From Maritimibacter sp. DP1N21-5 (lineage in GTDB: Bacteria > Pseudomonadota > Alphaproteobacteria > Rhodobacterales > Rhodobacteraceae): DNA of 64,000 bases. The notes beneath the pieces were generated by a model. It searched no databases. It had not been told where the DNA came from and saw only the letters and a program-made list of their open reading frames with translations. Position 1 is the stretch's first letter. Each line of letters starts with the position of its first letter. The DNA is taken from NCBI RefSeq assembly GCF_019218295.1, contig NZ_JAHUZF010000007.1:62001-126000 (forward strand), written 5' to 3'. Positions 1 through 8,546 of this stretch are shown here, piece by piece. The translations under genes and the position numbers were made by a program.

Positions 1-3000
1 AGATCTGGTCGTCGCCATCGCCGCCCCAGACGCGGTCATCCCAGCTTCCGGCATAGACGGTGTCGTTTCCCGAGCCCGCGGTGATGGTGTCCTTGCCCCA
101 TCCGCCCGAGATCAGGTCATCACCGTCACCGCCGTCGATTCTGTCATGCCCGCCTTCGCCATCGAGGGTGTCGTCTCCCGCGCCTCCGGACAGGCTGTCG
201 TTCCCGATGCCGCCGAGAAGGGTGTCGTTTCCGTCATGTCCCGACAAGTAGTCGTTTCCGTCTCCCCCATTGAGCCTGTCATTGCCCAGGCGACCATAAA
301 GCCGGTCGTTGCCGGTGCCACCGTCGAGACTGTCGTCACCCCCATCACCGTAGAGGTAATCGTTCCCGCTTTCCCCGAAGAGCGTGTTGGCCCCGGCCTC
401 GCCATAGAGCCGGTCGTGGCCGCTTCCGCCGTAGAGAATGTCGTCACCGTCACCGCCGTAGAGATAATCATTGGCGCTTTCCCCTTTGAGCGTGTCGTTG
501 CCGCTGCCGCCGTAGAGCTTGTCGTAACCGCTGCCACCGAAAAGGGTATCGTCGCCCTCGTCGCCGTAGAGGGTGTCGTTCTCGCTGTCGCCATAAATCG
601 CGTCATCTCCGCTGCCACCGTAGATCACGTCGTTCGAGGATCCTCCGCGCAGCCTGTCGTTTCCGTCGCCGCCCCAGATCCGGTCCGATCCGCTGTCGCC
701 ATAGGCAATGTCGTTACCGGCCCCGCCCCGAAGCACGTCGTTGCCCCACTGGCCGCGCAGTTCGTCGTCGCCCTCGCCGCCGTCTAGGGTGTCGTTGTGC
801 CGCCCCCCCCACATCCGGTCGTTTCCCGCGCCGCCGGAGAGGTAGTCGTGACCATTCTGCCCATGGAGCACGTCGTCCCCGTCATCACCCGCCAGCCGGT
901 CATTGTGGTCACCGCCATAGAGGGTGTCGTTACCCTCCCCACCTGCAAGGTTGTCATAGCCCGATTGGCCATGGATGACATCGTTGCCGGCCCCGGCATG
1001 GACCCTGTCGTTGCCCTTGTCGGTCACGATCACGTCGTCGCCATCCTCTCCATGGATGACGTCGTTCCCGGTGCCACCATGCAGATAGTCGTTCCCGGCA
1101 CCACCCCAGATCTCGTCGTCCCAGGACCCGCCATAGATCCTGTCGTCTCCGTCCCCACCTTCGAGCCTGTCCCGCCCGGAATCGCCGACGATCAAGTCGT
1201 TGCCTGCACCTCCGATGACATGGTCATGGCCGGTGCTTGCCCGCAACTCGTCGTCGCCATCACCGCCGTCGAGAAAATCGTTGCCCGACCCGCCGTCCAG
1301 ATAGTCGTTGCCGATACCGCCATAGAGCCGATCGTTGCCGGAACCGCCCGAGAGTCGGTCCCAGCCCTCGTCGCCATAGATGACATCGTTACCACTTTCG
1401 CCCGAGAGCCGATCCGCCTCCGAGCCGCCGTAGATCGTGTCATTGCCGCTTCCCCCGGCGATGCGGTCCGCCCCGGCATCGCCATAGAGCAGGTCATTGC
1501 CACCGAGGGCGCGAATGTAATCGTTGCCGTCACCCCCATGCACTTCGTCGGTGTAGCGGTCTTTCTTGTCGTCGTAGAACTTGTCATTGCCCGCGCCGAG
1601 CCAGACCCGGTCGGCGCCCAGACCGCCATAGACGGTATCGGCGCCCGCTCCGGAGTGTATGACGTCGTCACCGCTTTCGCCGTAAACCCTATCCGCGCCC
1701 TCGCCGGTCTCGATCGTATCGTTTCCTCCCTGCCCGTGTATCTCGTCGCCGTCCGTCGACCCGCTCCCCGCGAGGTCACGGAAGACGTCGTTGCCATCTC
1801 CTAGCCAGACACGCTTGTAACCAGCCCCGCCATCGACGACATCGTCACCGGCGCCGGTCGAGACGACGTCCGACCCGGTGGACAGACGGATGCGTTCGGA
1901 CCGCGAGGTTCCGATGATGCGGTCGTTGCCGGCGGTGTAGTATCTGTCGTAGGGCGGTTCCGGCTCCGGCTCTGGCTCGGTGCCTCCGCCTCCATCGGGA
2001 TCGTCCGGATCGCCACCAGCGGTGTCGCCCGCGTCCCCGCCCGAGGCATCGCCTGTCCCGCCACCAGACTCACCCCCGGTTTCGCCCCCGGACTGATCCC
2101 CCGTACCACCCCCGGTTTCCCCGCCCGTACCACTTCCGCCTTCACCGCCTGTCTCTTCCTCAGGTTCGGACGGAGCAGGAATGGTGAAGTCAGCTAGGTC
2201 AATCGCTCGGGCGGGTCCATTGACCACAGCCGCACGGACCTGCGCGACGGACAGGGACCCGCCCGAGGCAGACTGCAGGATCAACACCTCGTCGCGAAAC
2301 CGCACCTCGGCCCCGTTCGATGTCGGCGTAATCAAAAGTGATGCCGCATCGTAGAAGAAGGGCCAGGATGAAAGATCAAGCCTGTCCTGAGCCGGATCGA
2401 AATCGAGGATCCTGTCCTCGACCCTGTCAAACCGAAGGACGAAAACATCTGCACCGGACCCACCGGTCATGGTGTCGAGACCCTTTCCATCAATCAGGAT
2501 GTCCCGGCCACCCCCGCCGATCAGATTGTCGTCTCCCGCGCCGCCCACAAGGATGTCGTCGAGCGCTGTGCCCGACAGGGCGCCCCCTCCGGCCGGTGCC
2601 TGAAGCTGCGCGCCCTGCGCACTCACGTCCCACGTCAGTTGCGACACCCCGGCTACATCGCCGCTCGACACGAAGAACCGCAGCTTGTTCCCGATCTCGG
2701 CCGCCGCGATCGCCACAACGTCGGCCAGAGCGGCCTGCCCGGAAGCGCCGGTCGTCCAATTGTCCGCAATCGTGGCGAGGTGCTGCAACTGCCCGCCCGG
2801 CACGAGAACGAACAGCGAGAACCCGTCGTCGGCCCCCCCGGCACCGAGATAGACCCGTCCGTCCACCTCGACCGTGGCCATCGCGGTGATCGCGCCGAAC
2901 CGGGTTTCCTGCGTATCCATAATGTGGTCGGCCCGGGTCAGGCTGCCGTTTTCAGCGACATGCAGCACCGTAAGCGCACCATTGTCGCCCTGCGCCGATC

Positions 3001-3709
3001 CGATGATGGCATAGAATTGCCCCGCGACACTGACGATCTCCACCGCGGTCGGGTCCATGATACCGATTCCTCCCGCGAGGCTATCAGCCTGCTGAAGTCC
3101 ACCGGGGCCGACGATGAAGCTCGTCACGCCGTCCTCACCAGCATCCCCGGCGATGAGAATCCGATGGCTTCCGACCGTCGCCGTGGCAACGGCTGTCACA
3201 TGCGCCAAATGGTTCGTTGCAGTATCGGCATAGGTCACGACCGGTGTGATCGCGCCGTCAGTGCCCCTTACGGCGAAGCCGAGCGTGCCGTTGGTGTCGA
3301 CCATGGCAAGGCCGAATCCCGTGTCGACATAGTCGAGAACCCGCCCGAACGCTGTTCCCAGACCGGCCCATGACGTGGCAGAGCCAATCTGTCCGTCGAC
3401 CCCGAGGGAATAGCCGGTCAGCGCCCCGAGCGATGCGGACCCGACAAGGACCTCATAGCCCCCGCCTGGCCGATCCACGATCTCGATGTCGGACGCGGTA
3501 CGCCCAACCCAGCTTTCGCCGAACACCACCGTATCGACCGCCGCAACGGAGCCGGCCGATCCCACGGTCCAGGTCGAAAGTCCGCCGTTCTGCCCGGACG
3601 AGGCGACCAGCGTGAGCGACCCGCCCCGGTCGATGATCTTGAACGCTCCAATATCGGTATCAAGGACCGGATCCCCGGTCAGGAAATGCCCCGCGATCTG
3701 AATGGCCAT
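1..3709 (-). CDS. RTX hemolysin-type calcium-binding repeat protein (3' end cut by window edge)
   Basis: A single frame stays open on the minus strand from ATG at 3709 to the window edge, 1236 codons without a stop, so the C-terminus lies outside. I checked the frame codon by codon. Residues 1 to about 365 form a beta-rich domain without a signal peptide. Residues about 380-425 carry a first short RTX block (GGAGDDNLIGGGGRD) followed by the serralysin-type pattern GADVFVL...ILDFDPAQDRLDLS. Residues about 515-585 are a Gly/Glu/Pro-rich linker. From about 590 onward the protein is an uninterrupted array of GGxGxDxUx nonapeptides, which bind calcium in a beta-roll. Such proteins normally leave through a type I secretion system using a C-terminal signal, which is not visible here, and no transporter genes lie nearby. 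Substrate or adhesive function is unknown. Confidence 0.9.
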   Translation of the reverse strand, partial: MAIQIAGHFLTGDPVLDTDIGAFKIIDRGGSLTLVASSGQNGGLSTWTVGSAGSVAAVDTVVFGESWVGRTASDIEIVDRPGGGYEVLVGSASLGALTGYSLGVDGQIGSATSWAGLGTAFGRVLDYVDTGFGLAMVDTNGTLGFAVRGTDGAITPVVTYADTATNHLAHVTAVATATVGSHRILIAGDAGEDGVTSFIVGPGGLQQADSLAGGIGIMDPTAVEIVSVAGQFYAIIGSAQGDNGALTVLHVAENGSLTRADHIMDTQETRFGAITAMATVEVDGRVYLGAGGADDGFSLFVLVPGGQLQHLATIADNWTTGASGQAALADVVAIAAAEIGNKLRFFVSSGDVAGVSQLTWDVSAQGAQLQAPAGGGALSGTALDDILVGGAGDDNLIGGGGRDILIDGKGLDTMTGGSGADVFVLRFDRVEDRILDFDPAQDRLDLSSWPFFYDAASLLITPTSNGAEVRFRDEVLILQSASGGSLSVAQVRAAVVNGPARAIDLADFTIPAPSEPEEETGGEGGSGTGGETGGGTGDQSGGETGGESGGGTGDASGGDAGDTAGGDPDDPDGGGGTEPEPEPEPPYDRYYTAGNDRIIGTSRSERIRLSTGSDVVSTGAGDDVVDGGAGYKRVWLGDGNDVFRDLAGSGSTDGDEIHGQGGNDTIETGEGADRVYGESGDDVIHSGAGADTVYGGLGADRVWLGAGNDKFYDDKKDRYTDEVHGGDGNDYIRALGGNDLLYGDAGADRIAGGSGNDTIYGGSEADRLSGESGNDVIYGDEGWDRLSGGSGNDRLYGGIGNDYLDGGSGNDFLDGGDGDDELRASTGHDHVIGGAGNDLIVGDSGRDRLEGGDGDDRIYGGSWDDEIWGGAGNDYLHGGTGNDVIHGEDGDDVIVTDKGNDRVHAGAGNDVIHGQSGYDNLAGGEGNDTLYGGDHNDRLAGDDGDDVLHGQNGHDYLSGGAGNDRMWGGRHNDTLDGGEGDDELRGQWGNDVLRGGAGNDIAYGDSGSDRIWGGDGNDRLRGGSSNDVIYGGSGDDAIYGDSENDTLYGDEGDDTLFGGSGYDKLYGGSGNDTLKGESANDYLYGGDGDDILYGGSGHDRLYGEAGANTLFGESGNDYLYGDGGDDSLDGGTGNDRLYGRLGNDRLNGGDGNDYLSGHDGNDTLLGGIGNDSLSGGAGDDTLDGEGGHDRIDGGDGDDLISGGWGKDTITAGSGNDTVYAGSWDDRVWGGDGDDQI

Positions 3710-3713
3710 GACT

Positions 3714-3743
3714 TACCCCTGCATCGTTCCACGAGCAGGGGTA
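3714..3743 (-). promoter_or_regulatory. Hairpin enclosing the RBS of the RTX gene
   Basis: A perfect 9-bp inverted repeat (TACCCCTGC / GCAGGGGTA) brackets a further 4-bp stem (TCGT / ACGA) with a 3-nt loop and one bulged base. On the minus-strand transcript the 3' arm contains AGGGG, the only good Shine-Dalgarno, six bases before the ATG at 3709. The ribosome site would therefore be paired. There is no T tract, so it does not look like a terminator. Confidence 0.6.
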
Positions 3744-3913
3744 GGAAACCGCCGGGACGCCGAGGGGCATCAGAATGGGGCACATCAGGGAAGATCCCGG
3801 TCAATTGGACCGATGATCAACGCTTCGTAAACCAAGATTCTGGGGAGGTGGGGGAGGGTCAGGCGGATCCGGGAAATCCGCAAACCTGTGCTTCGCGCGT
3901 CAGCACAGCAAGT

Positions 3914-3938
3914 CATCGGCGACCTGAAACCGCCGATG
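3914..3938 (-). terminator. Possible terminator of the MetF-like gene
   Basis: CATCGGCG / CGCCGATG forms an 8-bp stem with a 9-nt loop, 19 bases beyond the stop of the MetF-like gene. A strong U tract is missing, so this is a weak call. Confidence 0.35.
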
Positions 3939-3956
3939 TCCGTCTTTCACTTGCCA

Positions 3957-4835
3957 TCAGGCCTTGGAGTGGTCCCGGATGTAGTCCGCGGACGCGTTGA
4001 TGCCGCCCAGCGGGAACACGTGGATCTTGTCGATCAGGCTGTCCGGATGCTCGGATTTGTAAACCGCAAGGTCGGTGAGGACTTCGGTCGGCTCGAACGG
4101 TTTGAGGAGCTTCGTCAGATCCCGCGCGCGTTTTTGAAGGACCGTCAGGGACGGGCCCACGCCGCAGGCGATGGCGTATTTGATCAACGTCTGAAGCTTG
4201 GCCGGACCGGCAACACCCACATGGATCGGCATCGTGATCCCAAAAGCGGCCAGACGTTCGGCCCAGTCGGTCACGGGCTTGGCGGCAAAGGCGAACTGGG
4301 TCGCGATCGCCATCTTGGCGCCCGAACGGTCCTTGTAAGCCTGCTTCCAACGCAGCGCCTCGTCCACGTTCACGGTCGCGCCCTTGGCGTCGATGTCGTT
4401 GTTGCCTTCCGGGTGACCTGCGACATGCAGGCGTTTGAACCCGTCGAAGTAACCCGTCTCGATCAGTTGGATCGAGCTGTCCAGCGCACCGAGCGGCGTG
4501 GTCGGCGAACCACCCAGAAGCAGGGCCGACGAGACCCCCGCCTCGCTCACGTAACGGTCGATCCAGTCCTTAAGCTCGGCGTCGTTCTTCATGATCCGGG
4601 CCGGGAAGTGCGGCATGACCTCGAACCCGCCAGCGGCCAGACGTTTGGCGGTGTCGACCATCTCCTGGATCGGCGTGCCCTCGATATGGGCGATGTAGAC
4701 CCGAGTGCCGGCAGGAAGGATGGCTGTGAAATCCTCGATCTTCGACGCGGTGCGCGGCATGACCTCGATGGACACGCCATCGAGCAGGGCCGCCATCGGC
4801 GCAGGGCTGTTCTTCATCATGGAAACCACGGACAT
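3957..4835 (-). CDS. Methylenetetrahydrofolate reductase-family protein (MetF-like)
   Basis: This 292-residue protein fits the MetF (5,10-methylenetetrahydrofolate reductase) TIM-barrel family. Supporting stretches include an early acidic SIEVMPR segment, PHFPARI, LLLGG and HVGVAGPAK. The reaction would move one-carbon units between methyl-THF, formed by the neighbouring O-demethylase, and methylene-THF. The start at 4835 is chosen because GGAGGAAA sits just upstream; the frame is open further, to 4898, but that region overlaps the upstream gene. The stop of the LigM-like gene is only 14 bases upstream, so the two are probably one operon. Pairing of ligM with metF is established in Sphingobium SYK-6. 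Divergence from canonical MetF leaves the exact substrate unproven. Confidence 0.7.
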   Translation of the reverse strand: MSVVSMMKNSPAPMAALLDGVSIEVMPRTASKIEDFTAILPAGTRVYIAHIEGTPIQEMVDTAKRLAAGGFEVMPHFPARIMKNDAELKDWIDRYVSEAGVSSALLLGGSPTTPLGALDSSIQLIETGYFDGFKRLHVAGHPEGNNDIDAKGATVNVDEALRWKQAYKDRSGAKMAIATQFAFAAKPVTDWAERLAAFGITMPIHVGVAGPAKLQTLIKYAIACGVGPSLTVLQKRARDLTKLLKPFEPTEVLTDLAVYKSEHPDSLIDKIHVFPLGGINASADYIRDHSKA

Positions 4836-4849
4836 CCTCTTTCCTCCGA

Positions 4850-6226
4850 TTACTTCTGTTGACGATACGTCAGACGCGACGCTTCGTGAATGGGCCACGG
4901 GTGCACTTCCGCGCGAACATCGGCCTGCCGGTGCCGCTCGACCGTGGGTTTAGACGATCCGCCGTCCGGCTCACCCCACGTTACCGTCACTTCAGTGCCG
5001 ATTTCCGCCACTTCGGGGTTCAGGATGGCGAGAGAGATCCATGCCTTTTCGTTGGCCGAATAGGCGGGCGCGATGGAAATACCGACCTGCTTGCCATCCT
5101 TGGTGACGAGGTCATGGGGATAGCTCGCGTAATGCGCCGCCGGGAAATCCATGTTCTTGGTCGGCAGGTCCTTGTGACCCAGTTGCCCGGCATAGATAGC
5201 CTGCACGTCGTCATGATCCCAGACCAGCGTCACCTTCTTGCGATGCGGGCCGTCGGCCATTTTTTCGAGCGCTTCACGACCGATGAAATCGTGGTCGAAT
5301 TTCACCACGCGGCCATAGTCCACGTCCCAGGGTGTCAGGTAGTAGTCTTCGATGTTACCGGTCTTCATGGACCCGCCGAGGGTCGAAACCGCCTCGAACG
5401 ACGTTGCCTTCAACCACTCGCGGTAGGGCTTCATCTTCTCGCCGGTGTAGATCGCGGGAAGGACCGAGGGGACCCAGCCGGATTCAGCGGCAGCGGAGGC
5501 ATAGGCCCGCGAACCGACAAGACGCATGCCGAATTCCTTGCCAGCTTCGATCAGCGCGGCCTTCACCTTGTCGCCGTCATCGAAGGGACCGACGATCTCG
5601 AGCCCCTGAGCGCCGCCCATACCATGCGACAGCGTATAGGCCTTGGACCCCGCGATGGTGATCTCGCCCATGTTGAAGAACTTGGTGGTGAGCGACCCAC
5701 CCTCGTTCACCTTGTTCAGCAGGTCGAGCGCCAGCGGTCCCTGCACCTCGAACCGATAGGTCAGGCGGCGGTTGTCGGGATCGTCGAGCTTGCGCTCGTC
5801 GCGGGTCACAGTGACGTCGTAGCCACCGGTCTCGGCGTTATACTGCACCCAGTTCGGGATGATCGGGCGACCAACGATGACGACCTCGTCCTCTTCGAGA
5901 CCGAAGATGATCGAATCGCCGATCAGGTAGCCATCATAATTCACGCAGACGATCTGCTTGGCCTTGCCTTTGCCGAATTTGGCATATGAGTTCACCGAGA
6001 CCGCTTCGAGCAGCTTCATCACGTCCGGACCTTTGACGTAAAGGTCGGTCATGTGGAAGCTCTGGTTCATCAGCGCGACGCCTTCGCGCCATGCCTTCTG
6101 TTCCTCGGCCCAGTGGGTGTATTCCGGCTCGATCGGGAACGGATAGCGGCCCATCTGGTTCTCGTAGAGCATTGCGAACGGACTGGCGTAATTCTTGAGC
6201 CGCTCTTCAAGCGTCTTGGCGCACAT
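4850..6226 (-). CDS. LigM/DesA-like tetrahydrofolate-dependent O-demethylase, paralogue 1
   Basis: This 458-residue protein belongs to the GcvT/aminomethyltransferase fold. It aligns along its length with the second LigM-like protein in this window and with LigM/DesA as I remember them: the LVGSRAYASAAAESGW, LPAIYTGEKMKPYREWL and NIEDYYLTPWDVDYG blocks are shared. The family moves a methyl group from a methoxy-aromatic acid to tetrahydrofolate. Start 6226 follows AGGGAGGA; the longer frame to 6367 lacks such a site. It differs from paralogue 2 at the N-terminus and has FH where that protein has the HH pair, so its substrate probably differs. It is transcribed with the MetF-like gene and divergently from a LysR gene, its likely regulator. 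DMSP demethylase DmdA is a related but shorter alternative. Confidence 0.7.
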   Translation of the reverse strand: MCAKTLEERLKNYASPFAMLYENQMGRYPFPIEPEYTHWAEEQKAWREGVALMNQSFHMTDLYVKGPDVMKLLEAVSVNSYAKFGKGKAKQIVCVNYDGYLIGDSIIFGLEEDEVVIVGRPIIPNWVQYNAETGGYDVTVTRDERKLDDPDNRRLTYRFEVQGPLALDLLNKVNEGGSLTTKFFNMGEITIAGSKAYTLSHGMGGAQGLEIVGPFDDGDKVKAALIEAGKEFGMRLVGSRAYASAAAESGWVPSVLPAIYTGEKMKPYREWLKATSFEAVSTLGGSMKTGNIEDYYLTPWDVDYGRVVKFDHDFIGREALEKMADGPHRKKVTLVWDHDDVQAIYAGQLGHKDLPTKNMDFPAAHYASYPHDLVTKDGKQVGISIAPAYSANEKAWISLAILNPEVAEIGTEVTVTWGEPDGGSSKPTVERHRQADVRAEVHPWPIHEASRLTYRQQK

Positions 6227-6331
6227 GACGCGTCCTCCCTCTGGGTGTCCTGGCATCCATATAGGGACTTGCAGACTGGCTTGCATATGCGCAGCTTGTA
6301 TAACTCTGTTCATTCTACTTATATCTTTGCC
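6227..6331. promoter_or_regulatory. Divergent promoter region between ligM-like paralogue 1 and the LysR gene
   Basis: This 105-bp gap must hold both promoters. The palindrome GCATATGC (6283-6290) lies near the centre, and AT-rich TATAAC and TATATCT elements follow on the LysR side. A LysR regulator next to a divergent target usually binds such a gap; the exact operator is inference. Confidence 0.35.
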
Positions 6332-7534
6332 ATGCAAGAGCATCTGCCCCGTCTTTCGGCCCGCCACGTCAGGGTCATCCGCGCCTTGTCGGAGCGCCGG
6401 AGGCTGTCGGACGCCGCCGACGCGGTGGGCCTGTCACAACCCGCATTCTCCCGCGCGCTTCACGATGCGGAACAACGCCTTGACGCCGTCCTGTTCCAGC
6501 GCGGCTGGTCCGGGTCGGAACCCACCACGATGGGCGACATTCTCATCCACCGTTGCCAGCTCATCATGACCGAGGTCGAGACGGCGGAGCGGGGCGCCCT
6601 GGGCAATTCCGGGCCGCTGCGGCTGGTGAACTTTGTGCGATGGCGGCATCTCATCGCGCTTTCCGCCGTGGTCAGGCATGGCAGCGCTTCAGCGGCGGCC
6701 AAGGCGCTCGGCATCAGCCAGCCTGCGGTGAGCCAGTCGCTCCTTGCCTGTCAGGATCACGTGTCACCACAGCTCTTCACCCGCCGGCGCGCCGGACTGG
6801 AACCGACCGACGCGGCCCGTGCGCTTGCCGCGCTTTGGGACCGGATCGACGGCATGATCCGCGAGATCCCGGCCCTCATGGCCGCGACAGGCGATGCGCT
6901 GGTGGGGCGGGTATCGGTCGGGATGCTGCCGTTTTCCGGCCAATCCATGGTGCTCGACGCCTTCGGCGAGATCACCCGACGCCATCCGCTGGTGCATCTG
7001 GTGGCCGTGCCCGGGGGATACGAGACACTGGCAGAGGCGATGAAACGGGGGGAAATCGACCTCATCATCGGTGTGTTGCGTGACCCCACGCCCTATGCCG
7101 GCTTCGTGGAAGAGCATCTCTATCACGAACGCTACATGATGGTCGCGCGGGCGGATCACCCCGTTCATGAACGAGAGGTTACTGTGCGGGACCTTGCCCG
7201 TGAACAGTGGATCGTCGCGCCTCATGGCACCCCGATCCGATCGTTCTTCGACCGCGTGTTTCGTCAAGCGGGCGCGGTGCCGCCCGCCCAATCCGCCGAG
7301 ATGTTCAGCTTTTCGAATGCCGAACAGATGATCGAAGCGAGCCAATCCATCGCGATGCTTTGCTACGGGCGATCCGGGCTCGCGCGGCTCAGGCCAGAGC
7401 TACGGCCCGTCGACATCAACCTTCCCGGGTCCGAAGTGTCCATCGGTGTGACGCGCATCGGTGAACCGGGACCGGCGGTGGTCGAATTTCTGCGGATACT
7501 GCGAGAGCGTATTGTGGTATCGGGCGAGGTTTAG
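6332..7534 (+). CDS. LysR-type regulator with two N-terminal HTH domains
   Basis: From ATG 6332 the protein has 400 residues, about 100 more than a normal LysR regulator. Two winged-HTH segments are visible: residues about 13-58 (SDAADAVGLSQPAFSRALHD) and 105-160 (SASAAAKALGISQPAVSQSL). Each has the LysR SQPAxS recognition-helix signature. A single substrate-binding domain follows (about 180-390). The extra length is explained by the duplicated DNA-binding unit. The frame is open upstream to 6053, but that part overlaps the divergent gene. It most likely controls the divergent O-demethylase/MetF pair in response to an aromatic acid. Effector and operator are unknown. Confidence 0.8.
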   Translation: MQEHLPRLSARHVRVIRALSERRRLSDAADAVGLSQPAFSRALHDAEQRLDAVLFQRGWSGSEPTTMGDILIHRCQLIMTEVETAERGALGNSGPLRLVNFVRWRHLIALSAVVRHGSASAAAKALGISQPAVSQSLLACQDHVSPQLFTRRRAGLEPTDAARALAALWDRIDGMIREIPALMAATGDALVGRVSVGMLPFSGQSMVLDAFGEITRRHPLVHLVAVPGGYETLAEAMKRGEIDLIIGVLRDPTPYAGFVEEHLYHERYMMVARADHPVHEREVTVRDLAREQWIVAPHGTPIRSFFDRVFRQAGAVPPAQSAEMFSFSNAEQMIEASQSIAMLCYGRSGLARLRPELRPVDINLPGSEVSIGVTRIGEPGPAVVEFLRILRERIVVSGEV

Positions 7535-7539
7535 GAAGA

Positions 7540-7860
7540 TCAGCCCGAAACGGTCATCCGTTCGGAAATCCGCGACGCCTGGAACCCGTCCGCGAGCCGC
7601 GTGAGGTTGAGCTGCCGGACCACCCCTTCGGCATGGAAGGGGTCGCCTTCGGAAAAGGCTCGAGCATCCGCCTCCGTCTCTGCCTCCAGCACGCCCCAAT
7701 GGCCGATCGCACCCCCGTCGGCATCCCAGAGCGCCGAGCCGATCAAAACCGAGCAAAGCCCCTCTCCCCCCGACTTGACCCAATCGCGATGCGTGGCGCG
7801 CAGGCGGTCGCGCTCGGCGTCCTTGTTCGGGTGATGCAGGTTTTCCATCAGAAAGAACAT
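7540..7860 (-). CDS. YciI-like (dimeric ferredoxin-like fold) protein
   Basis: A 106-residue protein with the YciI-like pattern: MFFLMENLHHPNKDAERDRL at the start and a later segment with Phe-Ser-Glu-Gly-Asp-Pro-Phe before a C-terminal strand. The fold resembles muconolactone isomerase and EthD. Its ATG overlaps the stop of the upstream alpha/beta hydrolase (TGATG), so it is the last gene of the TRAP operon that starts at 11350. The context suggests an isomerase or accessory role in handling the imported aromatic compound; this is inference. It ends five bases from the convergent LysR gene. Confidence 0.7.
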   Translation of the reverse strand: MFFLMENLHHPNKDAERDRLRATHRDWVKSGGEGLCSVLIGSALWDADGGAIGHWGVLEAETEADARAFSEGDPFHAEGVVRQLNLTRLADGFQASRISERMTVSG

Positions 7861-8543
7861 CAGGCGTCTCCTTTCAGAAATGACGCGACCATCGGCCCGA
7901 CCACATCCGGCTGTTCCACCGGCGCGAAATGGCCCGCGTTCTCGACGATCTCCATCCGCGCATTGGGCAGGAGCGCCATGATCTCTTCATGCTGTTCCGG
8001 CGGCGACCATTGGTCCTGTCGCCCGACCACGACCAGTGTCGGACAGGCGATCCGCGGCAGATAGGCTTCCGCATCCGGCCGCGTCACGAGCGCGTGGATT
8101 TGCCGTTCGTGACGCTCGGGATTGGACCGGAGCACCATATCGGTGAGCGCCCCCATCAGCTCCGGCGTCTGGTTCGGCTCATGGACCATCGGCGGGAGCC
8201 ACCGAGCGGCCAGCGCCTCCATCCCGTGTTCGTGTCCGAAAGCCACGATCTCGGCACGCTTTTCGACCTCGCCATCCTTCAAGGGTTTGAAGCCCGTGTC
8301 CATCAGGACCAGCCTCTGCACCCTATTCGGGGCGAGACGGGCCATTTCCATGGCGACCCTCGCCCCCATGGAATGCCCCGCGACCTCCAGAAGGCCCTCC
8401 GACAGCGCGAGGCAATCGGTGGCCATCTGGGTGATGCTGTCCTGCGAGCCGACATCAGCCACCGTCGCCTCGGACAGGTGATCAAGGACGGGTTCCCAGC
8501 AATAGCGGTCACAGAGCAGACCGGGGATCAGGACAATCGCCAT
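7860..8543 (-). CDS. Alpha/beta hydrolase
   Basis: This 227-residue protein has the alpha/beta hydrolase layout: an early IPGLLCD oxyanion loop, the nucleophile elbow GHSMG (Ser near residue 58), VVGRQDQWSP with the likely acid, and NAGHFAP with the catalytic His near the end. It begins three bases after the TRAP large-permease stop and overlaps the YciI-like gene, so it is translated as part of the transporter operon. In this setting it may act on an ester, lactone or ring-cleavage product of the imported substrate. 3-oxoadipate enol-lactonase-like and MhpC-like roles are possible but not distinguishable by eye. Confidence 0.8.
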   Translation of the reverse strand: MAIVLIPGLLCDRYCWEPVLDHLSEATVADVGSQDSITQMATDCLALSEGLLEVAGHSMGARVAMEMARLAPNRVQRLVLMDTGFKPLKDGEVEKRAEIVAFGHEHGMEALAARWLPPMVHEPNQTPELMGALTDMVLRSNPERHERQIHALVTRPDAEAYLPRIACPTLVVVGRQDQWSPPEQHEEIMALLPNARMEIVENAGHFAPVEQPDVVGPMVASFLKGDA

Positions 8544-8546
8544 GGA

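Noticed and set aside
146-1804. Long plus-strand open frames (146-787 and 797-1804) with repeated Val-Val patterns
   Set aside because: They are exactly antisense to the RTX repeats and owe their openness to the repeated GGxGxD codons. The minus-strand protein is a clear family member.
1-1950. Periodic DNA repeats that could be read as a CRISPR or satellite array
   Set aside because: The 27-bp period encodes RTX nonapeptides in one frame, repeats are diverged, and no unique spacers exist.
4850-6226. DMSP demethylase DmdA for the LigM-like gene
   Set aside because: DmdA is also GcvT-like, but it is about 370 residues. Length and shared blocks with the second LigM-like protein favour the LigM/DesA group.
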